Shown in pieces: positions 1 through 6,700 of a DNA stretch of 12,915 bases. Position 1 is the stretch's first letter; the number at the start of each line of letters is the position of its first letter. The notes beneath the pieces are model-generated. The model did not search any database, was not told the DNA's origin, and saw nothing but the letters and a program-made list of their open reading frames with translations. Source of the DNA: CAZCDM01 sp964497475 (lineage in GTDB: Bacteria > Planctomycetota > Phycisphaerae > SM23-33); NCBI GenBank assembly GCA_964497475.1, contig CAZCDM010000055.1, forward strand, positions 1 through 12,915, read 5' to 3'. A program made the position numbers and the translations under genes.

Positions 1-80
1 GTTCACAGGGCAGTGCAAAGGACGCCGCCGAGAAGGCCATCCCCTTCGAGGATGAAGACAGCTCGCTGAACGATTTTTAA
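1..80 (+). CDS. C-terminal end of an upstream gene, possibly a chemotaxis protein (partial)
   Basis: An open frame enters from the left edge (first full codon at 3) and stops with TAA at 78-80. The 25 visible residues end in the acidic tail IPFEDEDSSLNDF. Acidic tails ending in DF of this kind occur at the C-termini of some bacterial chemoreceptors, and the next gene is a chemoreceptor, so a second receptor is the most natural guess. No domain is visible, so the function is not established. The next start codon follows 26 nt after the stop, which suggests cotranscription. Confidence 0.5.
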   Translation, partial: SQGSAKDAAEKAIPFEDEDSSLNDF

Positions 81-106
81 TCGCCGGCCCTCACGAAAGG
101 TTTCCC

Positions 107-1330
107 ATGAATACCGTTGAACATCACCGCTGGCTGCGATGGCAGCTGCTTGGTCTGGGCGTCCTGGCCGGGGGGCAAGTGGTCTCGGGCGTCTGGGCCT
201 GGCAGGTGGGGGCCGGCCTGGCCGGTCTGGCCGGGTGGGTTCTCGCCGCGGCGAGCCTGCTGGGGCTGGTCTGGCTGGGGTTACGACTCGGCCGGGAGGT
301 CCTCGGGCCGATCCGCTCGCTGCTGGAGAGCCTCACCGGCAATGCCCGCAGCGTCGGCAATGTCAGCCAGCAGGTCGCCTCCATCGCCGCCCACCTCTCG
401 GAGCTTTCCCAGCAGTTGGCGTCGGCCTCGGAGCAGCAGGCCGCCTCGATTGAGGAGACGTCCACCGCCGTCGAGCAGACGCATGAGATGGTCCGCACGA
501 CAGCGGGCAATGCAACGGCCGCCCGCGAGATGGCCAGCCGAAACAGTGCCTCCGCCGGCGAGGCGCACAAGCTGGCCGACACGGCCCGGCAGTCCAGCCA
601 GGCCGGCCAGGACGCCATGAACCGCGTCTCGCAGGTCATCGGCACGATCAAGGCCAGCTCGGCTGAGATGGCATCGATCATCCAGTCGATCGACGCGATC
701 GCGTTTCAGACGAGCCTGCTGGCGCTCAACGCCGCCGTCGAGGCCGCCCGGGCGGGCGATGCGGGCAAGGGCTTTGCCGTTGTCGCCGAGGAAGTTCGCA
801 ACCTCGCGATGAAGAGCGCCCAGGCCGCCAGCGACACCACCGCGCTGATCGAGCAGTCGCAGAAGCAGGTCGACCAGGGCGTGGCCGAGTCGCAGAAGAT
901 GGCCGGTGTGCTCGATCGCATCGGCCAGGAGATCGAGCAGGTCGCCTCGCACATCAACGACGTCGCCGCCGACAGCCAGGCCCAGACCGGCAAGATCGAG
1001 GAGATCTCCGAAGCCACCGAAGACCAGGCCCGCAACACCGAGCAGATCAACACCGCGGTGGTGCGGATCGACAAAGTCACCCAGGCCAACGCCGCCTCAG
1101 CCGAGGAGATGGCCGCCTCGGCCGAGGAACTCGCCAGCCAGGCCGAGGAACTCAAGGGCCTGGTCGCTTCGCTGGAGACCATCGCTCGCCAGGACGACCC
1201 GGCCTCGCCCGCAGCCGATGGATACGCGATCGAAGCCGAGGGCGTTTCACCCCCCGCCTCGGCCCGCGCTTCAGGCCCATCGCCCAAACGCAAGCGGAAC
1301 TGGAAGCACGCCAAAGTGCCTTCCTGCTGA
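107..1330 (+). CDS. Methyl-accepting chemotaxis protein with two membrane helices and almost no periplasmic domain
   Basis: The 407-residue protein is a chemoreceptor that should bind CheW and CheA through its cytoplasmic hairpin and control CheA kinase activity. Two hydrophobic helices (about 12-33 and 38-60) are separated by only a few residues, so there is no room for an extracellular ligand domain. A short GPIRSLLESL stretch (67-76) resembles the start of a HAMP domain, but a full HAMP is not evident. A long coiled coil follows, with the signalling tip at about 196-234: QTSLLALNAAVEAARAG, then GKGFAVVAEEVRNLA. The usual QTN at the tip is QTS here. Glu/Gln-rich segments near 107-124 and 330-350 look like methylation helices. 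The C-terminus is basic and lacks an NWETF-type CheR/CheB tether. The ATG at 107 has GAAAGG 6 nt upstream. Family assignment is firm; the signal sensed is unknown. Confidence 0.95.
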   Translation: MNTVEHHRWLRWQLLGLGVLAGGQVVSGVWAWQVGAGLAGLAGWVLAAASLLGLVWLGLRLGREVLGPIRSLLESLTGNARSVGNVSQQVASIAAHLSELSQQLASASEQQAASIEETSTAVEQTHEMVRTTAGNATAAREMASRNSASAGEAHKLADTARQSSQAGQDAMNRVSQVIGTIKASSAEMASIIQSIDAIAFQTSLLALNAAVEAARAGDAGKGFAVVAEEVRNLAMKSAQAASDTTALIEQSQKQVDQGVAESQKMAGVLDRIGQEIEQVASHINDVAADSQAQTGKIEEISEATEDQARNTEQINTAVVRIDKVTQANAASAEEMAASAEELASQAEELKGLVASLETIARQDDPASPAADGYAIEAEGVSPPASARASGPSPKRKRNWKHAKVPSC

Positions 1331-1401
1331 AAACATCCTGTCCTCTGCAGCGGCCGCCATGGAGACCGTGCCCTTCTGGCTGTTGCAGTCCATGCTGCCC
1401 A

Positions 1402-1432
1402 GCGGTCGGGACTCCCCCGGCCGCCTTTTTTT
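1402..1432 (+). terminator. Rho-independent terminator after the chemoreceptor
   Basis: A 9-bp stem (1402-1410 with 1416-1424, containing one G-T pair) closes a 5-nt loop and is followed by C and seven T. It lies about 70 nt after the chemoreceptor stop codon and before the next promoter, as expected for the end of that transcript. Confidence 0.85.
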
Positions 1433-1511
1433 ATGCGCCGCCGGCCGCGGGACGATTCTGCAGCCCGCCGCCTGATCTGCCGATAGACTCCCCAGAGGCT
1501 GACGATCTTCC

Positions 1512-1540
1512 GCGACATCGAAGCGACCATACCCTACAAT
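1512..1540 (+). promoter_or_regulatory. Candidate promoter for the radical SAM gene, possibly leaderless
   Basis: GCGACA (1512-1517) lies 17 nt from TACAAT (1535-1540). They match the sigma70-type -35 and -10 consensus at 4 and 5 of 6 positions. Transcription would be expected to begin about 7 nt after the -10 box, at or beside the A of the ATG at 1547. No Shine-Dalgarno sequence is seen before that ATG, which fits a leaderless mRNA. This is a prediction by eye. Confidence 0.5.
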
Positions 1541-1546
1541 CCCCCC

Positions 1547-2617
1547 ATGCACGAGCCGACCTTTTCATCCCGCCTGCTTCGCCTCGTCGCAGCCAACGTG
1601 CGCAGTAAACTCGCCGAGCAGCTCTATCTTGCCACGGGCATCGACGCGACGCGCCCGGTGCAGATTTACGCGACGCTCACGACGCGCTGCAACGCCCGCT
1701 GTTTGATGTGCATGCTCTGGCGAAGGAAGGCATTGACTGAACTACCGGCCGCGACGTGGGTGCGCGGGCTGCGGTCGCTCCGCCGACTGGCCGGGAGCTT
1801 CCATGTGCAATTCTGTGCGGCCGAGCCGCTGCTCAAGGACGACCTGTTCGACATCCTCGCAGGCTGCCGGGCCATGGGCGTCAGCTACGGCATTACCACC
1901 AACGGCTACCTGCTGGACGAGGCAACGATCGATCAACTTCTGGCGGTGCGGATTTTCAACGTCAACGTCTCGATCGACAGCATGGACCCGTCCGTCCACG
2001 ATCGCATCCGCGGGCTCGACGGACTGCTCAAGACCACCTGCCGGAACATCGAAACCCTGCTGGCCCGCTCGGGCGGATCGGTCCGCGTGATCCTCCGCCC
2101 GACGATCATGAAGGACAATCTCGATTCGATCCACGAGGTGATCGACTACGCCCAGGCCATCGGCGCCGCCGGCGTGAACATTCAACCAATGATGAAGTGG
2201 TCGCCCGAAAGCGAAGAACTCTTCGCCGTCGACCCGGCCCGGCTGGATCAGACACTTGACCGCCTGATCGAAATGAAACGAAACGGCGCGCCGATTCTCA
2301 ACTCGATCCATGCAATACGGCTGTGGAAGGATCACTTCGCCGGCACGCTCACCCAGGATACCGGCGGGCGGTACACGGCCCACCTGCGCAGCCTGGCCAT
2401 CGACGCCGATGGCACGATGTCGGCCTCGCAGATCACCCCCAGCGTGATCGGCAACCTCGCCACCGACGACCCGGCCTGCGTCTGGACCAGCCCGGCCGTG
2501 CGAGCCATCCGCCGTGAGCTGCTGAACACCGCCCGCCCGGGCGTAGCCACCAGCGCCGAGCGACGCAATTGGCGGGACTATTTCCGCATGTTCCGCCGAC
2601 TCGCCCTGCGAGGCTGA
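1547..2617 (+). CDS. Radical SAM protein with a degenerate SPASM/Twitch-like C-terminus
   Basis: The 356-residue protein has the radical SAM signature CNARCLMC (Cys48, Cys52, Cys55), which binds the 4Fe-4S cluster that cleaves S-adenosylmethionine. The SAM-contact loop is AAEP (91-94) instead of the common GGEP. TTNG (117-120) and SIDS (142-145) match core strands of the barrel. The C-terminal part (about 281-342) has the layout of a SPASM/Twitch extension: IDADGT, then IGNL, a 'W-SP' element and ARPGVATSAERRNWRDYF. Positions where relatives usually have cysteines carry Ser, Ala or Val, and only Cys311 remains. The auxiliary cluster is therefore probably absent. The substrate is unknown, and no precursor peptide or partner gene is seen nearby. 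The ATG at 1547 lacks a Shine-Dalgarno sequence but sits at the predicted transcription start of the candidate promoter. Radical SAM membership is firm; the reaction is not known. Confidence 0.9.
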   Translation: MHEPTFSSRLLRLVAANVRSKLAEQLYLATGIDATRPVQIYATLTTRCNARCLMCMLWRRKALTELPAATWVRGLRSLRRLAGSFHVQFCAAEPLLKDDLFDILAGCRAMGVSYGITTNGYLLDEATIDQLLAVRIFNVNVSIDSMDPSVHDRIRGLDGLLKTTCRNIETLLARSGGSVRVILRPTIMKDNLDSIHEVIDYAQAIGAAGVNIQPMMKWSPESEELFAVDPARLDQTLDRLIEMKRNGAPILNSIHAIRLWKDHFAGTLTQDTGGRYTAHLRSLAIDADGTMSASQITPSVIGNLATDDPACVWTSPAVRAIRRELLNTARPGVATSAERRNWRDYFRMFRRLALRG

Positions 2618-2642
2618 TCGCGCATCTGGGGCTGACAGACCC

Positions 2643-2671
2643 TTGCCGCCCCACCTCCCACGCGGTACGAT
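2643..2671 (+). promoter_or_regulatory. Candidate promoter for the lipoprotein hydrolase-kinase pair
   Basis: TTGCCG (2643-2648) and TACGAT (2666-2671) are separated by 17 nt. A start near 2678 would give a leader of about 32 nt carrying GGAG (2700-2703) 6 nt before the ATG at 2710. The 92-nt gap between the radical SAM gene and this gene holds nothing else visible. Confidence 0.5.
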
Positions 2672-2709
2672 CACAGGCGATAGCACCCACCCCTTTCACG
2701 GAGATCGCC

Positions 2710-3480
2710 ATGAAACGTTTCGTTCTGCTGCTTCTGCTCGCCTTGCCCGCCGCCGGCTGCAAAGACATGCTCAACGCCGATTACACCCAGCCGCCCCAGG
2801 CACAGCGGGGCATGATCTACATCCTGCCCGGTATTCAGGGCGTGGATTTTCACTACAAAAACATCCGCAAAGGGCTCATCGGGGCGGGGATCCATTGCGG
2901 CATCATGATTCACCCGTGGGGCTCGCAGATTCCCGGCTTGAACCTGCTGGTCAACGAGACCGACGTTAAGGGCAACCGCGAATGGGGCCAGAAGATCGCC
3001 CAGGATATCGTCGCCTACCGCCAGCAGTACCCCGGCCGGCCGGTCTTTCTCATCGGCCAATCCGGCGGCGCGGGCGTGAGCGTCTTTACCGCCGAAGCGC
3101 TGGCTGAGATGAACGCCGAGCCGGTAACCGGCATTGTGCTGCTCGATGCGAGCGTCTCGGCCGATTACAACCTCTCGCTGGCCCTGTCCAGGACGCAGCG
3201 AGGCATTGTGAATTTCTACAACCTGCGCGACGTGGCGCTGCTGAAGGTCGGCACGCAGATGTTCGGCAATGTTGACGGCGGCCATGGAAACTCGGCCGGG
3301 CGGACCGGCTTTTCGCGGTCGTTCGGCAGGCTGTACCAGGTCCAGGTCACCAAGGACATGGTCGACGATTTTGCCGACCCGCACTTCGCCGACTGCAGCC
3401 AGGCCTTCGCGGCCCAGTACATCGCACCATGGATCATCGACCAGTCCTGGCCGCCCAGCCACATGACCCTCGGCGAATAA
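2710..3480 (+). CDS. Predicted lipoprotein with alpha/beta-hydrolase fold
   Basis: The 256-residue product starts with a lipoprotein signal peptide: MKR, a Leu-rich core, then PAAGC with the lipidated Cys17. It should be exported and membrane-anchored. The body looks like an alpha/beta hydrolase. MIYILPGIQG (35-44) fits the first core strand and oxyanion loop. FLIGQSGGAG (113-122) is the nucleophile elbow with Ser118 in a G-x-S-x-G context, and GIVLLDASVS (141-150) is the next strand. Possible acid and base residues are Asp174 or Asp189 and His192, His225 or His251; I cannot choose between them. The substrate is unknown (ester, lipid or peptide are possible). An in-frame ATG at 2569 would overlap the upstream gene, lack the signal peptide start and have no ribosome site. 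The ATG at 2710 has GGAG 6 nt upstream and a promoter before it. The kinase gene begins 2 nt after its stop. Confidence 0.8.
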   Translation: MKRFVLLLLLALPAAGCKDMLNADYTQPPQAQRGMIYILPGIQGVDFHYKNIRKGLIGAGIHCGIMIHPWGSQIPGLNLLVNETDVKGNREWGQKIAQDIVAYRQQYPGRPVFLIGQSGGAGVSVFTAEALAEMNAEPVTGIVLLDASVSADYNLSLALSRTQRGIVNFYNLRDVALLKVGTQMFGNVDGGHGNSAGRTGFSRSFGRLYQVQVTKDMVDDFADPHFADCSQAFAAQYIAPWIIDQSWPPSHMTLGE

Positions 3481-3482
3481 CC

Positions 3483-4808
3483 ATGGCGGAAAACGAGTCC
3501 AACTACACGCTGCAATATCTCCGCGAGCTGCCGGCGGAGCAGTTCTCGGCCGAGGAAATAGAAATCCTCGGGCGAGTCAACCAGAAGATTGCAGGGGCTC
3601 GCGATCTGGACCACACGCTGAAGTACCTCTTCGAGGCTACGCGCGAGATCACCCATTGCGACCGGGTGAGCATCGCCTTTGTGGACGACGAGCAGCAGCG
3701 GGTGTTTTGTCACTCAGCCCGGGCCGACTACGAGCCGTTGCGCCTCGGGCCGGGCTATTCCGAGGATTTGCAGGGATCGAGCCTCGAGGAGGTTATCCGC
3801 GCCGGGCGGTGTCGGCTGATCGGCGACCTCGAAGAATACGCCCGCCACCACCCCGACAGCCACAGTGCCAAGCTCCTGCTGGCCGAGGGCGTCCGCAGCA
3901 ACATGACCTGCCCGCTGAAGGTCGAGGACCGCATCGTCGGGCTGCTGTTCCGCTCGAGCCGGCAGCCGGGCAGTTTCACGCCGCACCAGGTGCGGATTCA
4001 CCTGGCGATCAACGAGCGCCTCAGCCAGGCCGTCGAAAAGGCGTGGCGGATCGAGAAGCTCGCCCAGGCCAATCGCGACTACATGGAGATCCTCAGCTTT
4101 GTCACGCACGAACTCAAAAGCCCCATCGCAACGACCGTGATGACGCTCGAACTGCTGCGTGACGGCCACCTCGGCCCCGTGACCGACCAGCAGCGAGACA
4201 AGCTCTCGAAGATGGAATACAACATGCAGTACCTGCTGCTGCTGATCCGCGATTACCTCAACCTCGCGCGAATCGAGGGCGGCGGGCTGAAGCTCTCGCC
4301 GCGCCTCGGCGTGGACATCCTCGCCGAGGTCATCGACCCGGCTGTCGAAATGCTCGAGCCCTGGCTGGCTGGCAAGGGCATGACGCTGGAGAAGAACTAC
4401 TGCGAGGCGACCTGCCCGATCGACTGCGACCCAGCCCTGCTGAGCATCGCCCTGACGAACCTGCTGAATAACGCCGCCAAGTACGGCCGAAAGGGCGGCG
4501 CGATCCGCCTCGACGTCGATTGCTCCGACGGACTCACCTGCCGCGTCTGGAACGAGGGGCCTGGCTTCGCGGCCAAGGACCGCAAAAAACTCTTCCGCAA
4601 ATTCTCCCGGCTGGAAGATCGCGAGCTGAAAAAAGCCCGCGGCACGGGCGTGGGCCTATACACGGTTTGGCGGATCATCACCCGCCACGGCGGGACGATC
4701 ACCGCCGACAGCGAGAAAGGCTCGTGGGCGGAGTTCCGCTTCCACATTCCCCAGCCGCTCAGCGAGGATACCTGGGACCAGGCGGAGGAAATCGAAGCCG
4801 AGAAGTAA
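3483..4808 (+). CDS. Soluble sensor histidine kinase with an N-terminal GAF domain
   Basis: The 441-residue protein has no membrane segment and should be cytoplasmic. Residues about 35-185 form a GAF sensor domain, with CDRVSIAFVDDEQQ near 59-72 and ANM-like SNMTCPLKVEDRIVGLL at 139-155. HisKA follows, with the phospho-accepting His209 in FVTHELKSPI. The HATPase_c domain has an N box at 326-333 (NLLNNAAK), a G1-like NEGPG (357-361) where DxGxG is usual, FRKFSR (371-376), and a G2 box GTGVGLY (387-393). It would autophosphorylate His209 and pass the phosphate to a response regulator. No receiver or regulator gene is in the window, so it is an orphan here. The start at 3483 is 2 nt after the hydrolase stop, implying an operon. 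An in-frame ATG at 3429 would overlap the hydrolase by 52 nt and is less likely. The ligand is unknown. Confidence 0.93.
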   Translation: MAENESNYTLQYLRELPAEQFSAEEIEILGRVNQKIAGARDLDHTLKYLFEATREITHCDRVSIAFVDDEQQRVFCHSARADYEPLRLGPGYSEDLQGSSLEEVIRAGRCRLIGDLEEYARHHPDSHSAKLLLAEGVRSNMTCPLKVEDRIVGLLFRSSRQPGSFTPHQVRIHLAINERLSQAVEKAWRIEKLAQANRDYMEILSFVTHELKSPIATTVMTLELLRDGHLGPVTDQQRDKLSKMEYNMQYLLLLIRDYLNLARIEGGGLKLSPRLGVDILAEVIDPAVEMLEPWLAGKGMTLEKNYCEATCPIDCDPALLSIALTNLLNNAAKYGRKGGAIRLDVDCSDGLTCRVWNEGPGFAAKDRKKLFRKFSRLEDRELKKARGTGVGLYTVWRIITRHGGTITADSEKGSWAEFRFHIPQPLSEDTWDQAEEIEAEK

Positions 4809-4813
4809 CCGCC

Positions 4814-4848
4814 CCTCGGCCGAGGCCGTCGCCGCTTTTACCGCGGCG
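4814..4848. other. GC-rich palindromes at the convergent kinase/folA junction
   Basis: Between the two convergent genes lies a perfect 12-bp palindrome (4814-4825). Next to it a 6-bp stem (4830-4835 with 4843-4848, loop TTTTACC) spans the folA stop codon. Neither has a T tract on the relevant strand, so they are not canonical intrinsic terminators. They may slow polymerase or stabilise 3' ends. Confidence 0.4.
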
Positions 4849-5374
4849 TGTATTCGACCACGCCAAAGCCCTCGCCCCGTTCGATCTGCCGGCCCGTCCA
4901 GGCCGATTCGTCAAACGGTGGGAAGGTCGTATCGCCGATGTGCTTGCCCTCGATGTGCGTCAGCAGCATGCGATCGGGCAGGCCTCGCCGCAGGGCCAAC
5001 TCGTAGATCTGCCTGCCCCCGCACAGGAAAAACTCGGTCGCGTATTCGGGGAACCTGCGTTTAGCCGTGGAGAGGGCCAGCTCGATCGTGTCGACGAAGT
5101 GCGGGCCGAAGGTCTCATGCGGGGGCGCGTCCAGCGCCGCGGCCTGCCCGGCCGGGTCGCGGGTGATTACGAAGTTGACCCGCTTGTCGAGGTAGGGCCC
5201 GGCGGTGTTGTACCCCGCCTCGGCGAGGTGCTGCCAGGTGGTCCGGCCCATGATGACGACATGGCCGGTGGTCGTCCGGCGGAAGAACTTCAAATCGCCC
5301 GGCACGTGCCACGGCAGCGTGCCATCGCGGCCGATGATGCGGTCTTCGTCGAGTGCGGCGATGAGGGTAATCAT
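4838..5374 (-). CDS. folA: Dihydrofolate reductase
   Basis: This 178-residue enzyme should reduce dihydrofolate to tetrahydrofolate with NADPH, supplying one-carbon metabolism and thymidylate synthesis. It is full length and has the family landmarks: IAALDEDRIIGRDG at the N-terminus, LPWHVPGDLKFF (20-31) with Trp22 and the catalytic acid Asp27, and HVVIMGRTTW (38-47) for cofactor binding. LCGGRQIY (117-124) and GDTTFP (147-152) follow. An upstream in-frame extension to 5656 has no DHFR-like residues. The ATG at 5372-5374 (reverse strand) is preceded by AAAGGA about 6 nt away, which fixes the start. It is the only - strand gene in the window and converges with the histidine kinase at a 29-nt gap. 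No thymidylate synthase gene is adjacent. Confidence 0.97.
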   Translation of the reverse strand: MITLIAALDEDRIIGRDGTLPWHVPGDLKFFRRTTTGHVVIMGRTTWQHLAEAGYNTAGPYLDKRVNFVITRDPAGQAAALDAPPHETFGPHFVDTIELALSTAKRRFPEYATEFFLCGGRQIYELALRRGLPDRMLLTHIEGKHIGDTTFPPFDESAWTGRQIERGEGFGVVEYTPR

Positions 5375-5403
5375 GCGGAGTCCTTTCGAATCGGCGAGGC
5401 TAC

Positions 5404-5431
5404 AGCATACCAGCCTGCACGGGCGGGGCAA
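5404..5431 (-). promoter_or_regulatory. Candidate folA promoter
   Basis: Read on the - strand, TTGCCC (5431 down to 5426) is followed after 16 nt by TATGCT (5409 down to 5404). A start near 5397 would leave a leader of about 22 nt before the folA ATG. The rest of the 160-nt folA/DUF2752 gap holds a small GGCCC-GCAT-GGGCC hairpin (5474-5487) and a run of eight A (5498-5505). I see no clear + strand promoter in it. Confidence 0.45.
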
Positions 5432-5534
5432 TGACCAATCCCCTGTCTGCCCGCTCCTGCGGCGGGAAACAGTGGCCCGCATGGGCCGATCTGGCCGAAA
5501 AAAAATAAGGCCGATAACCACACCCCGGCCTGCC

Positions 5535-6014
5535 ATGAAAGCCTCGTCCCAGAACAATCCGCACCGGCCGGGCCGACGACCACGCCGCGTGCGGTTGCGC
5601 GGGGCGGCGGTTCTGATGGTGGGTCTGGCGGTCGTGGCTGTGGGCCTGACAACCAAACCGAACCGCGCGGGGATCGGTTCGCATCGCGGGCTGGGCTTGC
5701 CGGCCTGCGGGTTCCTCTCGCGGACGGGCTACCCCTGCCCGGGCTGCGGGGTGACGACGAGCCTGGCCTGGGCGGTCCGGGGGCGATTCGCCGAATCGCT
5801 GGACAGCCAGCTGTTCGGCCTGGTGCTTCTGGCCGCCGCGGCCGGGTGCATCCTGGCCGGGCTGTGGGAGCTGGCCACCGCCCGAGGCGTGCTGGATGGC
5901 GCGATCCGCCGAGGCTGGTTACTGGTCCTGGCCGCAGCCGGGTTGCTGCTGATCGGCTGGGGTTTGAAGGTTTGGATTGGCTGGGCCGAGGGACGATACC
6001 CCATCGGCCGATGA
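5535..6014 (+). CDS. DUF2752 family membrane protein
   Basis: The 159-residue protein has a basic N-terminus (about 10-22) and three predicted membrane helices (about 23-40, 92-112 and 127-148). Between the first two lies the hallmark of DUF2752: CGFLSRTGYPCPGCGVTTS, with Cys58, Cys68 and Cys71. The CPGCG motif is the reason for the call. The biochemical role of this family is not established to my knowledge; the paired cysteines suggest metal binding or redox chemistry, which is inference. The start is uncertain. The ATG at 5535 has no good ribosome site, and an in-frame ATG at 5481 would add 18 residues, also without one. The next gene begins 29 nt after its stop, so the two may be cotranscribed. 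Confidence 0.8.
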   Translation: MKASSQNNPHRPGRRPRRVRLRGAAVLMVGLAVVAVGLTTKPNRAGIGSHRGLGLPACGFLSRTGYPCPGCGVTTSLAWAVRGRFAESLDSQLFGLVLLAAAAGCILAGLWELATARGVLDGAIRRGWLLVLAAAGLLLIGWGLKVWIGWAEGRYPIGR

Positions 6015-6043
6015 CACGGATGGCTGCATGAAAAGGATTTTCA

Positions 6044-6700
6044 ATGAAACAATGGCTGCTTAAAAGTATCGCCACCGGGCTGGTGCTCCTGCTGCTGCTG
6101 ATGGTCGGCTGCGATGCGGCGGGCTATTCGCTCTGGCTTCTGACGCCGAGGAAGACCGAGAAAGTCAAGGCCGAGTACGAAGGCCTCGCCGAACACACCG
6201 TGGCGATCCTGATTTATTCCAGCCAGGACATCCAGTACGAGTTCCCCAACGTCCGGCTGACGCTCGCTACGCGGATCCGCGGCGAGATGGAACGCCAGAT
6301 CAAGGACGTCCGCGTGATTGACCCGCTGGCGGTGGCCCGCTATCAGGACGAGAACCTCCACTGGGACTCCCGCAGCAAACGGACCATCGGCGAGGATCTC
6401 AAAGCCGACTATGTCCTGTTCATCACGCTGATTGACTACCGCATGACCCTGCCGGGCACGATCGACGCCTACCAGGCACAGATCAGCGCCGAAGCCCACC
6501 TCTACCGCACCGCCGCCGAAGACGACGAGCCCATCTGGGAGACCGACGAAGCCATCGAGATCATCTTCCCCAAAAAAGGCCCCCGCTACTCCGCCGGCAG
6601 CTTGCCCTTCGTCCAGGCTGGCGCCGAGCGGGAATTCGCCCAGACCATCGTACGGTTCTTCTACGACCACGAAGTCGAGATGTACCCGGAGGACGAATGA
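6044..6700 (+). CDS. Predicted lipoprotein, first of a tandem paralogous pair
   Basis: This 218-residue protein starts with a lipoprotein signal: MKQWLLK, a Leu-rich core, then LMVGC with Cys23 as the lipidated residue (Met at -3 is tolerated but not ideal). The mature part has a strand-like TVAILIYSS (52-60), a helix-like RLTLATRIRGEMERQ (71-85), ADYVLFITLIDYRM (121-134) and a C-terminal FAQTIVRFFYDHE (198-210). This pattern recalls the N-terminal alpha/beta domain of CsgG/TolB-like envelope lipoproteins. I cannot confirm that family, so the function is left open. AAAGGA lies 6 nt before the ATG. The gene ends in an ATGA overlap with the next gene, whose product shares the same plan. The two proteins are likely made together and may form a complex. 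Confidence 0.75.
   Translation: MKQWLLKSIATGLVLLLLLMVGCDAAGYSLWLLTPRKTEKVKAEYEGLAEHTVAILIYSSQDIQYEFPNVRLTLATRIRGEMERQIKDVRVIDPLAVARYQDENLHWDSRSKRTIGEDLKADYVLFITLIDYRMTLPGTIDAYQAQISAEAHLYRTAAEDDEPIWETDEAIEIIFPKKGPRYSAGSLPFVQAGAEREFAQTIVRFFYDHEVEMYPEDE

Noticed and set aside
706..1530. Long - strand open frame opposite the chemoreceptor
   Set aside because: The Ser/Ala-rich translation is a shadow of the coiled-coil gene, with no ribosome site or family motif.
2569..2709. Upstream in-frame extension of the lipoprotein hydrolase
   Set aside because: It overlaps the radical SAM gene and would bury the signal peptide. The 2710 start has a ribosome site and a promoter.
4520..5434. + strand frame of 304 codons running across the kinase end and opposite folA
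   Set aside because: It overlaps two clear genes in other frames and has a Pro/Arg-rich translation without a motif.
5484..5510. GGCC-GATCT-GGCC followed by an A run, resembling a terminator
   Set aside because: The run is A on the + strand. On the - strand the T run would precede the hairpin, so neither direction gives a stem followed by U.
5375..5656. Upstream in-frame extension of folA
   Set aside because: The extra residues are Arg/Pro-rich and unlike DHFR, and the 5374 start has a ribosome site and matches the family N-terminus.
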